The notes below the pieces were generated by a model. The model was not told the DNA's origin and made no database searches. It saw nothing but the letters and a program-made list of their open reading frames with translations. Below, piece after piece: positions 1 to 6,677 of a stretch of DNA of 11,251 bases. This DNA comes from an uncultured Bulleidia sp. (GTDB lineage Bacteria; Bacillota_I; Bacilli_A; Erysipelotrichales; Erysipelotrichaceae): the NCBI GenBank assembly GCA_934757945.1, contig CAKVLT010000066.1:1-11251 (forward strand), in the 5' to 3' direction. Position 1 is the first letter of the stretch. The number at the start of each line of letters is the position of its first letter. A program made the position numbers and the translations under genes.

Positions 1-280
1 CAGTACAGGTATCGTAATTGGTGAAACCGCAACTATTGGTCACCATGTCAAGCTGTACCAGGGTGTGACCATCGGTGCAAAAAGCTTTGAACTGGATGAA
101 TTTGGAAATCCGGTCAAATCAGGAAAAAGACATCCGGATATAGGGGATTATGTGGTCATTTATGCCAATGCAACCATCCTTGGTGGCACTACCAAAGTAG
201 GAAATCATTGTGTTGTAGGTGGTAATGTATGGCTGACGCATTCCCTGAAGGATTATGAGAGGATTCTTAATCAGCAATAA
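1..280 (+). CDS. cysE: Serine O-acetyltransferase, 3' fragment (C-terminal left-handed beta-helix), probably truncated
   Basis: The open frame enters at the left edge (first full codon at base 2), so the N-terminal alpha-helical domain lies outside the window. The visible 92 residues are hexapeptide-repeat acyltransferase sequence. They include GTGIVIGETATIGHHVKLYQ followed by GVTIGAKSF, which is the active-site and acetyl-CoA region of serine acetyltransferases, the enzymes that make O-acetylserine for cysteine synthesis in the cytoplasm. The insert FGNPVKSGKRHPDIGD is typical of the longer SAT subgroup found in anaerobes. The helix then runs through VVGGNVWLTHS and abruptly becomes LKDYERILNQQ before a stop. 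Family members usually continue here with a proline-rich V-P-P/E-G type turn and a tail of perhaps 15-30 residues. The alternate frame just after THS reads P-E-G, so a small indel may have ended the gene early. The 3' end overlaps the convergent peptidase gene by 14 bp. Confidence 0.82.
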   Translation, partial: STGIVIGETATIGHHVKLYQGVTIGAKSFELDEFGNPVKSGKRHPDIGDYVVIYANATILGGTTKVGNHCVVGGNVWLTHSLKDYERILNQQ

Positions 281-1289
281 ACTTCTGGAGTAATACAAAG
301 GTATTGGTTGCTCCATCCACATGGGAACGTTCATAGTTATGTGAAGCATATACACCCGGGCCAATCAGACCATGACGGATATCATATCCTGCACGCAGTG
401 TGGTTTCTACATCACTTCCGTAATGAGGATAGATATCTATTGCATAATCCAGATTGTTCGCTTTACAGATAGCTGACAGTTCTGTAATCAGATCGTAGTT
501 ATATGGGCCACCTGAATCTTTTGCACAGATGGAAACCATTCTTTCTGTACAGCCAAGATCGTCACCAACACATCCCATATCTACAGATAACATATCTTCT
601 GTATCTTCAGGAACACAGCTTCCGCCAAATCCTACTTCTTCATAGACTGTAAAGATTAACGTAACTTTTCTGTTTAAAACAATATCTTCTTCTTTTACCC
701 ATTTTGCAATGGTTAAAAGAATTGCTGCAGATAATTTATCATCAAGAAATCTGGATTTGATATATCCGCTTGGAGTAATAACAGTTTTAGGGTCCATAGC
801 AACAATATCACCGGTTTCAATACCCAGGGCAGTTACCTGTTCGTGAGAAGAGACATTTTCATCTAATAAGATTTCCATGTTCTCTTCTTTTATTTCGACC
901 TTGGCATTTGCCACGTGTGAACTTGGTTCTTTATTCAGAACTACTCCTGTATACATTTTTCCTGAACGTGTAAATACCATACAGTTTTCACCATCAGCGG
1001 TAGACCATTGATGACCACCGATGGTTGTAGGTTTCAGTCTTCCGTTTTCTTTTATAGAACGGACCATAGCTCCTAAAGTATCTACATGTGCAGCTAAGAC
1101 AAGAGGGGTTCCTTCTCCTCCGATGACACATTCCACATTACCTTTACGTGTTTTAACAGGTGCGTAACCCAACTCTTCCAGAACATCATAAACATACTGA
1201 CTTGCTTTAGAAGTATATCCTGAAGGAGAAGGGATAGCGGTTAGATTGATCAGTTGCTGAGTAATTGATTCGATATAATAGTTGTTCAT
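267..1289 (-). CDS. M42 family metallopeptidase (cytosolic aminopeptidase, FrvX/YsdC type)
   Basis: The 340-residue protein has the two-domain M42 layout and its usual length. Expected ligands of the dinuclear metal site are visible: H68 and D70 in AAHVDTLG, D183/D184 in FLDDKLS, the catalytic glutamate pair E217/E218 in YEEVGFGG, D237 in SVDMG, and a C-terminal histidine in YASHNYERSH (H317 or H323). Known members are cytosolic TET-like aminopeptidases that trim peptides from protein turnover; the substrate preference of this one cannot be read. I chose the ATG at 1289 because AAGGA lies 8 nt upstream and the product starts MNNYYIESIT, as the family does. A longer frame reaching 1379 would run through the promoter at 1321-1349. 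No signal peptide is seen. It is divergent from the rRNA methyltransferase gene and converges on the cysE fragment with a 14-bp overlap and no clear terminator hairpin. Confidence 0.93.
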   Translation of the reverse strand: MNNYYIESITQQLINLTAIPSPSGYTSKASQYVYDVLEELGYAPVKTRKGNVECVIGGEGTPLVLAAHVDTLGAMVRSIKENGRLKPTTIGGHQWSTADGENCMVFTRSGKMYTGVVLNKEPSSHVANAKVEIKEENMEILLDENVSSHEQVTALGIETGDIVAMDPKTVITPSGYIKSRFLDDKLSAAILLTIAKWVKEEDIVLNRKVTLIFTVYEEVGFGGSCVPEDTEDMLSVDMGCVGDDLGCTERMVSICAKDSGGPYNYDLITELSAICKANNLDYAIDIYPHYGSDVETTLRAGYDIRHGLIGPGVYASHNYERSHVDGATNTFVLLQKFIAD

Positions 1290-1320
1290 ATATATTGTCC
1301 TTTTCTTTTCCGTTATTCCC

Positions 1321-1349
1321 ATTGTAATGAGGAAAACATACGTAATCAA
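1321..1349 (-). promoter_or_regulatory. Sigma-A-type promoter for the M42 peptidase gene
   Basis: On the minus strand TTGATT (1349-1344) and TACAAT (1326-1321) are separated by exactly 17 bp. They match the -35 and -10 consensus at 4/6 and 5/6. The predicted start is near 1314, giving a leader of about 25 nt that contains the AAGGA ribosome binding site. This supports the ATG at 1289. Confidence 0.7.
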
Positions 1350-1359
1350 GCGGAGTTTA

Positions 1360-1368
1360 TGGTATTCT
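1360..1368 (+). promoter_or_regulatory. Possible extended -10 promoter for the rRNA methyltransferase unit
   Basis: TGG followed by TATTCT resembles an extended -10 element (TGn plus a 4/6 hexamer). It would start transcription about 15 nt before the ATG at 1391, just before the GGAGG. There is no good -35 match at 15-19 bp. The call rests mainly on the need for a promoter in this short divergent region. Confidence 0.3.
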
Positions 1369-1390
1369 GTTTTAGTCAATGGAGGAGTGC

Positions 1391-2590
1391 ATGAAAAAAG
1401 GTGTAGTCATAGTAAATGAAAAAGGAGTTCCTTTTCTTAAGAGCGGACAGATGTGGATGTTCAGAAATAATCTGGTATCCATGAAAGATTGCGAAGAAGG
1501 GGATATTGCGGATGTCATCAGTGAGGACGGAGAATATCTTGGGACAGGTTTTGTGTCTGAAAAGTCTCATATTACTGTAAGAATTCTTACTCATGACAGA
1601 AATGTAGAAATCAATGATGCTTTTTTTGAAGGGAAAATACGTGAAGCCTATGCTTTCAGAAAAGTAACTAATAGAAATAACTTGTCTGATATGCGTCTGA
1701 TTTTTGGGGATGGAGATGGTTTGCCTGGTCTGACAGTGGACCGATACAATGGCGTACTGGTAACTCAGATTATTTCTTCAGGCATGGAAAAAAGAAAAAC
1801 AGAGTTATATTCTGCTTTACTGAAAGTGCTTCGAGAAGATGGACAGGTGATTGAAGGTATATATGAAAGAAACGATGTAAAGGCAAGGGAAAAGGAATTT
1901 CTGCCTTTATATAAAGGCTTCTATGGAGAATTCACATGCAGTACAGAACAGATTATTCATGAAAATGGTCTGAAAATCTATGTAGATATAGAAGATGGTC
2001 AGAAGACAGGATATTTTCTTGACCAGAAAAGAAACAGACTTCTGATACGTGAAATGGCTGAAGGATTGCGTGTGTGTGATTGTTTTTCTCATACCGGTGG
2101 ATTTGCTTTAAATGCAGCTAAAGGTAATGCAATTCATGTGGACAGTGTGGATGTCAGTGCCACTGCTTTGGCACAGGGAAAAAGAAATGCACAGCTGAAT
2201 GGCCTGACAAATATAGATTTTGTGCAGGCTGATGTTTTTGAATATCTTGATGAAATACAACCTGATCAATATGATCTTATCATTCTTGATCCTCCGGCAT
2301 TTACAAAAAGTAGAAAAACAGTATTTAAAGCTTACAATGGATATAAGCAGATAAACAAGAAAGCAATGGAAATTCTGAAATGCAACCATGGATATCTTGC
2401 AACATGTTCCTGCAGTCGCTATATGGAAACAGCTTTGTTTGAACAGATGCTGAAAGAAGCTTCTCTTGAAGCAGGGGTGGAACTGAAGCAGGTTTCTGTT
2501 ACACAGCAGAATAGTGATCATCCTATTGTCTGGTCTATGGCTGAAACATCATATTTGAAATTCTATATTTTCCAGGTAAATCCATTATGA
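1391..2590 (+). CDS. rlmI: Class I SAM-dependent 23S rRNA (cytosine-C5) methyltransferase, RlmI-like
   Basis: This 399-residue protein has the RlmI architecture: an N-terminal PUA-like RNA-binding region (about 1-70), a linker domain with the signature FGDGDGLPGL (105-114), and a Rossmann methyltransferase domain. SAM-binding motif I is DCFSHTGGF (230-238), preceded by GQKTGYFLDQ (203-212). The catalytic-site motif DPPAF (300-304) and the cysteine motif TCSCS (338-342) fit a C5-cytosine mechanism. In E. coli RlmI methylates C1962 of 23S rRNA; the same target here is inferred from family membership. The start at 1391 is chosen because GGAGG sits at 1381-1385, 5 nt before it; an in-frame ATG at 1379 lies upstream of that site. 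The stop overlaps the next gene by 4 nt (ATGA), indicating coupling. Length fits the family (about 390-400). Confidence 0.9.
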   Translation: MKKGVVIVNEKGVPFLKSGQMWMFRNNLVSMKDCEEGDIADVISEDGEYLGTGFVSEKSHITVRILTHDRNVEINDAFFEGKIREAYAFRKVTNRNNLSDMRLIFGDGDGLPGLTVDRYNGVLVTQIISSGMEKRKTELYSALLKVLREDGQVIEGIYERNDVKAREKEFLPLYKGFYGEFTCSTEQIIHENGLKIYVDIEDGQKTGYFLDQKRNRLLIREMAEGLRVCDCFSHTGGFALNAAKGNAIHVDSVDVSATALAQGKRNAQLNGLTNIDFVQADVFEYLDEIQPDQYDLIILDPPAFTKSRKTVFKAYNGYKQINKKAMEILKCNHGYLATCSCSRYMETALFEQMLKEASLEAGVELKQVSVTQQNSDHPIVWSMAETSYLKFYIFQVNPL

Positions 2591-3255
2591 GACTTACAGA
2601 TAAAAATATAGACACCGGTAAGCTGGTGATTGAAGAAGAGGATGGTATTCGTTATTTATACATTGACGGAAGTCTTGAAAGTGCGATGCATACGCAAGAA
2701 GGAAAAAAAGACGAACTTGTGTTTGGGTATTTACAGTGTTTAAAATATCCCATGTCCTTTTTGCCTGGCGATAAAGATGTATTTTTAATTGGGTCTGGCG
2801 GTTTTTGCTATCCATATACATTTTTATCGAGGGAACAGGGGACTATTACTGCGGCGGAAATGAGTAAAGATATAATAGAATATGCAAGACAGTATTTTCT
2901 TCTGAAAGATATTGAAGAAAATAAACGGTTTCATCTTGTTCAGGGAGACGGATTTTCCTGGCTTGAAAATTGTGGGAAACAGTTTGATGTCATTGTGAAT
3001 GATGCTTATATAGGCAGACATTCAGTAGGTGTAGATATACATACTACGGAGATGATTCAAAGACATCTGAGTGAAAAAGGTATTTATGCCATAAACTTTG
3101 TGGCTTCTTTGGAAGGAGAAGCATTACGAGAAGAAATGGAAATCCTTAATAGCTGTTTTCAGTATTCTACATCGATGATTGTTTCCGATGATGTTGATGC
3201 TGATGAAGAACAGAATCTGCTTTTACTGGCAAGTAATACATACTATGGATGGTGA
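2587..3255 (+). CDS. Spermidine synthase-like Rossmann-fold protein, probably not a standard aminopropyltransferase
   Basis: This 222-residue protein has the layout of the spermidine synthase/SAM methyltransferase superfamily. It has a short N-terminal beta region (YLYIDGSLESAMHT, 23-36), a nucleotide-binding loop FLIGSGGFCYPY (66-77), an acidic residue after strand 2 (AAEMSKD, 89-95), and QGDGFSWL (119-126) before FDVIVNDAYIG (133-143). True spermidine synthases usually carry D-[ST]-[ST]-D in that last position; here it is D-A-Y-I, so the second acidic residue that binds the amine substrate is missing. The protein is also about 60 residues shorter than SpeE. It is more likely a SAM-binding protein or methyltransferase of unknown substrate. 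Translation is coupled to the upstream rRNA methyltransferase gene by an ATGA overlap, so a link to RNA or ribosome modification is possible but unproven. Confidence 0.75.
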   Translation: MRLTDKNIDTGKLVIEEEDGIRYLYIDGSLESAMHTQEGKKDELVFGYLQCLKYPMSFLPGDKDVFLIGSGGFCYPYTFLSREQGTITAAEMSKDIIEYARQYFLLKDIEENKRFHLVQGDGFSWLENCGKQFDVIVNDAYIGRHSVGVDIHTTEMIQRHLSEKGIYAINFVASLEGEALREEMEILNSCFQYSTSMIVSDDVDADEEQNLLLLASNTYYGW

Positions 3256-3272
3256 AATAAGGGGAGAGAAAA

Positions 3273-4760
3273 ATGCTTGAATTTGTGTTAGCTGTCTTAC
3301 CAATACTGTGGCTGATAGTAGCTTTGTGTATATTGAAAATGCCTGGATATAAAGCCTGTGGCATTACCTGTTTACTGACTGTGCTGATTGCATTGTTCAG
3401 GTTTCAGATGGGAATACTGGAAGTGGGAACTGCTGTTTTGGAAGGAGTGCTCAATGCATTATGGCCAATATGTGTAGTTATTATAGCCGCTTTGTTTGTA
3501 TATAATCTGACATTGGAGACCAAAGCTATGGAAGATATTAAATCCATGCTGGCAAATGTCTCAAAAGATCCTATGGTACTGGTATTAATTATTGCTTGTG
3601 GATTTGGAAATTTTATGGAAGGTATGGCAGGTTTTGGTACTGCGGTAGCTATTCCTGCAGGAATACTTGTGACAATGGGCTATGATCCATTACGTACTGT
3701 AGTTGCATGTCTTGTGGCAAATTCTACTCCAACTGCCTTTGGATCGGTAGGGGTTCCCACTTCTACGACTGCAGCTATTACAGGGTTATCCGGAGTGGGT
3801 ATTTCTGGAAATATTGCCTTAATGCAGTGTATACTTTGCCTTATTACGCCATTTATTGTTGTAATGATTGCTTCAGGAAGTATTAAAGAAGTGAAAAAGA
3901 ACTGGGTGTTTTGTCTGGTTGCTTCACTTTCATTTGTGGTGCCTCAGGCTTTTTCGGCAATGAAAATAGGACCGGAATTACCGGATATTATTGGCTCAGT
4001 TGTAAGTCTTGTAATTATGGTTGTATTCAGCCTTCTCAGGGAAAAACCTGCCGGATTTGGCCTGGATGCAAAAGATGCACTGTGTGCATGGAGTCCCTTT
4101 TTACTGATTTTTATCCTTCTGCTGAGTACTTCCAGTCTGTTTCCTGTGATACATCAGCCGCTTGCTGCTGTAACCACAAAATTGTCAGTGTATTCTGGTA
4201 TCAACCCTGGCACGTTATCTTTTGCGTGGCTTGACTGTCCAGGTGTGAAAATTGCTGTTGCAGGTATTATCGGAGGGAGAATTCAAAAAGCATCTTATGG
4301 AACTATCTGGAAGGTATTTCTGGATACTTTAAAGAAAAATCTGAAAACGGTTTTTACAATCTGTTCAGTGCTGGCAACTGCAAAAATCATGGGATATAGT
4401 GGCATGATTACTACAATAGCAGTTATTCTGGTTTCTGTTACAGGTTCATTCTATCCGTTGATTTCTCCTGTTATTGGTATGATCGGCGGTTTTGTGACAG
4501 GGTCCGGTACTTCTACCGCTGTTTTATTTGGACCTTTACAGGTGCAGACAGCAAGTGCTGTTGGTGTTGGCGAAGTGTGGCTGTCTGCTGCAAATTTAGT
4601 AGGTGGAGGTATTGGGAAAATGATTTCTCCTCAGTCTGTGGCAATAGGTTGTGCTGCAGTTGGCCTGGAAGGGCAGGAAAGCAAGATACTTTCAAAAACA
4701 ATACCATATGCCTTAGGGTTTATTGCTGTAGCAGGCTGTATTTGCTTTATATTTGCGTAG
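3273..4760 (+). CDS. lctP: L-lactate permease, LctP/LldP family
   Basis: This is a 495-residue, very hydrophobic polytopic membrane protein whose first membrane segment starts at residue 2. Family signatures are FGNFMEGMAGFGTAVAIPAG (111-130), VANSTPTAFGSVGVP (148-162) and, near 405-424, the mirror-like segment GGFVTGSGTSTAVLFGPLQ, all characteristic of the LctP transporters. These proteins carry L-lactate, and often D-lactate or glycolate, with protons across the cytoplasmic membrane. The length is a little below E. coli LldP (about 551) but usual for Firmicutes. GGGGAGAG lies 6 nt before the ATG. The gene follows the spermidine synthase-like gene by 17 bp and precedes the 148-residue gene by 9 bp. 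No lactate dehydrogenase or electron-transfer flavoprotein gene is present, so uptake versus export cannot be decided from context. Confidence 0.93.
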   Translation: MLEFVLAVLPILWLIVALCILKMPGYKACGITCLLTVLIALFRFQMGILEVGTAVLEGVLNALWPICVVIIAALFVYNLTLETKAMEDIKSMLANVSKDPMVLVLIIACGFGNFMEGMAGFGTAVAIPAGILVTMGYDPLRTVVACLVANSTPTAFGSVGVPTSTTAAITGLSGVGISGNIALMQCILCLITPFIVVMIASGSIKEVKKNWVFCLVASLSFVVPQAFSAMKIGPELPDIIGSVVSLVIMVVFSLLREKPAGFGLDAKDALCAWSPFLLIFILLLSTSSLFPVIHQPLAAVTTKLSVYSGINPGTLSFAWLDCPGVKIAVAGIIGGRIQKASYGTIWKVFLDTLKKNLKTVFTICSVLATAKIMGYSGMITTIAVILVSVTGSFYPLISPVIGMIGGFVTGSGTSTAVLFGPLQVQTASAVGVGEVWLSAANLVGGGIGKMISPQSVAIGCAAVGLEGQESKILSKTIPYALGFIAVAGCICFIFA

Positions 4761-4769
4761 GAGGCATTT

Positions 4770-5216
4770 ATGTATACTATTGAGAATTCGATTGAAACTT
4801 TTTCGTTTGAACAGGCTGTGTTTCAGGAGGTGAAAACTTCTTTGGATGGTATAACAGTCATATGTAATCAGGTATTGATTTCTGAATCCAATCCATACAA
4901 TAAGGACATTGTTCCAAAAAGAACAAATGAGTTCAGACTGCATTTTCCAAAGCTGCTGAATATACAGTTAATTGAAGAAGGGTATTCAGTGTATGATGCT
5001 GATTTAAAACTAATTGATCAGAAACATGACAGGCCCGTAAAAAATGAAGATATTTATTTTGATCTGGAACACATGAATGGATGTGAGATAGATGAATTGT
5101 ATATTGAAAATCATCTGGCTGTCTGTGTTATGCTTGTTGAGGATCATACATGGCGTCTTGAAATTGAATTTGAAGGCGCGTATTCCTGCAGTTGGGAAAG
5201 ATTTATGTCATTATAA
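4770..5216 (+). CDS. Unrecognised acidic 148-residue protein in the lactate permease unit
   Basis: I do not recognise this family. The gene is likely real: GGAGG lies 5 nt before the ATG, it starts 9 bp after the permease stop, and a strong terminator begins at its stop codon. The product is soluble-looking and acidic, with no signal peptide or long hydrophobic helix. It alternates short hydrophobic and charged stretches suggesting an alpha/beta or mostly beta domain, for example RLHFPKLLNIQLIEEGYSVY (56-75) and WRLEIEFEGAYSCSW (128-142). Four cysteines (32, 105, 119, 140) are scattered without a zinc-finger spacing. It may act with, or merely be co-transcribed with, the permease. Confidence 0.75.
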   Translation: MYTIENSIETFSFEQAVFQEVKTSLDGITVICNQVLISESNPYNKDIVPKRTNEFRLHFPKLLNIQLIEEGYSVYDADLKLIDQKHDRPVKNEDIYFDLEHMNGCEIDELYIENHLAVCVMLVEDHTWRLEIEFEGAYSCSWERFMSL

Positions 5217-5249
5217 AAGGATAGTTACCGTAATGGAAACTATCCTTTT
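5215..5249. terminator. Bidirectional intrinsic terminator
   Basis: AAAAGGATAGTT (5215-5226) and AACTATCCTTTT (5238-5249) form a perfect 12-bp stem with an 11-nt loop. The T-rich end serves the plus strand (TTTTCTCT), and the A-rich start gives TTTTATAA on the minus strand. It begins within the stop codon of the 148-residue gene and lies 2 bp from the stop of the convergent regulator gene, so it can end both transcripts. Confidence 0.88.
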
Positions 5250-5251
5250 CT

Positions 5252-5632
5252 CTACTTCAGCTTTGATAAATAGGAATTAATATGATTCTTGACTTTTTCA
5301 AAAGTGTCGTCACTTAAATCGTGTTCTACCTTACAAGCATCCTCTCTTGCTGTGACAGGATCTACACCAAGAGAAATGAAGTATTCTGTGAAAAGCTTAT
5401 GACGCTCATAAACATGTTCGGCAATCTTTTTTCCTGGTTCACATAAGGTGATATTTCCGTCTTTGGCCATGGATATATATCCGTTTTCTCTTAACTTTTT
5501 CATTGCAACAGAGATACTGGCTTTAGAGTAATTTAATTCATCGGCAATATCGATAGAACGTACATGACCGTTTCTTTCCTGTAACATTAAAATGGCTTCT
5601 AAATAATCTTCTGATGATTCTAATATCTGCAT
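5252..5632 (-). CDS. DtxR/MntR family metal-dependent transcriptional regulator
   Basis: The 126-residue protein is the short form of the family: winged-helix DNA-binding domain plus dimerisation domain, no C-terminal SH3-like domain. The DNA-binding part spans residues 8-65, with a recognition-helix region LNYSKASISVAMKKLRENGY (33-52). By alignment to B. subtilis MntR, candidate metal ligands are D9, E12, H78, C100, E103 and H104. D9 is MntR-like while C100 matches the DtxR/IdeR cysteine, so Mn or Fe sensing cannot be assigned from residues alone. I chose the ATG at 5632 because GAGG lies 6 nt upstream; the longer reading uses a TTG at 5644 that overlaps this site. The gene is divergent from psuK, with 109 bp between the starts, and shares a bidirectional terminator with the lactate permease unit. 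No metal transporter gene is adjacent, so its targets probably lie elsewhere. Confidence 0.9.
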   Translation of the reverse strand: MQILESSEDYLEAILMLQERNGHVRSIDIADELNYSKASISVAMKKLRENGYISMAKDGNITLCEPGKKIAEHVYERHKLFTEYFISLGVDPVTAREDACKVEHDLSDDTFEKVKNHINSYLSKLK

Positions 5633-5687
5633 GATCAACCTCAACTTGTACTTTTATTTTATCAATGTTTTAAAAAAAAGAAAGAGA

Positions 5688-5716
5688 ATGACTCTTAGAC
5701 AAGACAATGGTAAAAT
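5688..5716 (+). promoter_or_regulatory. Promoter of the psuK-psuG-acetyltransferase unit
   Basis: ATGACT (5688-5693, 4/6) and TAAAAT (5711-5716, 5/6) are 17 bp apart, and TGG directly before the -10 gives an extended -10 element. The predicted start near 5723 leaves about 19 nt before the ATG, including GGAGG. A short inverted repeat, AAGAG/CTCTT (5682-5686 and 5692-5696), overlaps the -35. Confidence 0.65.
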
Positions 5717-5741
5717 ATTCTCGTATTAGAAGGAGGAAACA

Positions 5742-6677
5742 ATGGGAGTAGTATGTGTCATTGGTGGTGCAAATATTGATATTTGCGGTTCAAGTAATAA
5801 TCCATTGCGCAATTATGATTCTAATCCTGGAAAAATAGCTCTTTCTTATGGAGGGGTAGGTAGAAATATTGCTCAGATTTGTGCTTTGCTTGATCAGAAA
5901 GTGCGATTTGTAAGTTGTTTTTCTTCAGACAACTATGGACAGATGATGAAGAAAGACTGTGAGCACCTTGGTATGGATTGTTCCTATTCCAAGATTGTAA
6001 ATACTCTTCCTAGCTCCATGTATATTGCTATATTGGATCATAACAGAGATATGAAGATTGCAATGAGCGATATGCGGATCTTGAGAGAAATGGATGAAGA
6101 GATGCTTGAAAGTGTTCTGCATTCTCTTGGATCTGAGGACAGCATTATTATTGATGCCAATCTGGATATGGAGTGCATAGAATATATAGTTAAACATGCA
6201 CATTGTTCCATAGCCGCTGATCCGGTCAGTGCTAACAAGGCTTCACGCCTGAAAACAGTTTTGCCAGGTATTACGATATTTAAACCAAATCAATACGAAG
6301 CAAAGGAATTGACGGGTATTGAAATCACAGATGAAAAAACTGCACAAGAAAGTCTGGAATGGTTTTTGAATCTGGGTGTTAAAGAAATACTGATATCTAT
6401 GGCAGATAAGGGTTTATTGCTAGGTACGCCAGAAAAGAAAGTGTGGTACACTCATAGAAGAATAGAACTTGAAAATGCGACAGGCGGAGGAGATACGTTG
6501 CTTGGAGCCTATGTATCTAAACGACTGGAGGGTGTGGCCCCCCATGAAGCCATCAAATTTGCTATCAGTGCTTCCGTATCTGTGATAGAACAGGATGCGG
6601 TAAACAGAAGAAGCTTAAATGTAAAAGATGTGGAAAAGAAAATTGATAATATGGAGATAAAGGAGAAAAAGTTATGA
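5742..6677 (+). CDS. psuK: Pseudouridine kinase, PfkB family
   Basis: This 311-residue sugar/nucleoside kinase of the PfkB (ribokinase-like) fold has the N-terminal substrate loop VIGGANIDI (6-14), the glycine-rich PfkB signature SYGGVGRNIA (35-44), KPNQYEAKELTG (181-192) and the C-terminal signature NATGGGDTLLGAY (245-257), where D251 should be the catalytic base. The usual GAGD anion hole reads GGGD here, a mild variation. PfkB proteins phosphorylate many substrates. The assignment to pseudouridine comes from the directly coupled psuG gene, whose substrate is pseudouridine 5'-phosphate. GGAGG lies 5 nt before the ATG, and a promoter is visible just upstream. The stop overlaps the psuG start (ATGA). 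No pseudouridine transporter gene is present in the window. The enzyme acts in the cytoplasm. Confidence 0.9.
   Translation: MGVVCVIGGANIDICGSSNNPLRNYDSNPGKIALSYGGVGRNIAQICALLDQKVRFVSCFSSDNYGQMMKKDCEHLGMDCSYSKIVNTLPSSMYIAILDHNRDMKIAMSDMRILREMDEEMLESVLHSLGSEDSIIIDANLDMECIEYIVKHAHCSIAADPVSANKASRLKTVLPGITIFKPNQYEAKELTGIEITDEKTAQESLEWFLNLGVKEILISMADKGLLLGTPEKKVWYTHRRIELENATGGGDTLLGAYVSKRLEGVAPHEAIKFAISASVSVIEQDAVNRRSLNVKDVEKKIDNMEIKEKKL

Noticed and set aside
267..1379. Longer start for the M42 peptidase at 1379
   Set aside because: The extra 30 residues are unlike the family, would overlap the -10/-35 pair at 1321-1349, and the ATG at 1289 has an AAGGA at good spacing.
1379..1390. ATG at 1379 as start of the rRNA methyltransferase
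   Set aside because: The GGAGG at 1381-1385 lies downstream of it and fits the ATG at 1391.
2108..2521. 137-residue open frame on the minus strand inside the rRNA methyltransferase gene
   Set aside because: It is antisense to a well-supported gene, rich in Cys/Phe/Ile as expected of a shadow frame, and has no ribosome binding site.
5682..5696. AAGAG/CTCTT inverted repeat as a defined DtxR/MntR operator
   Set aside because: Only 5 bp per arm and unlike known MntR or DtxR boxes; kept only as a hypothesis.
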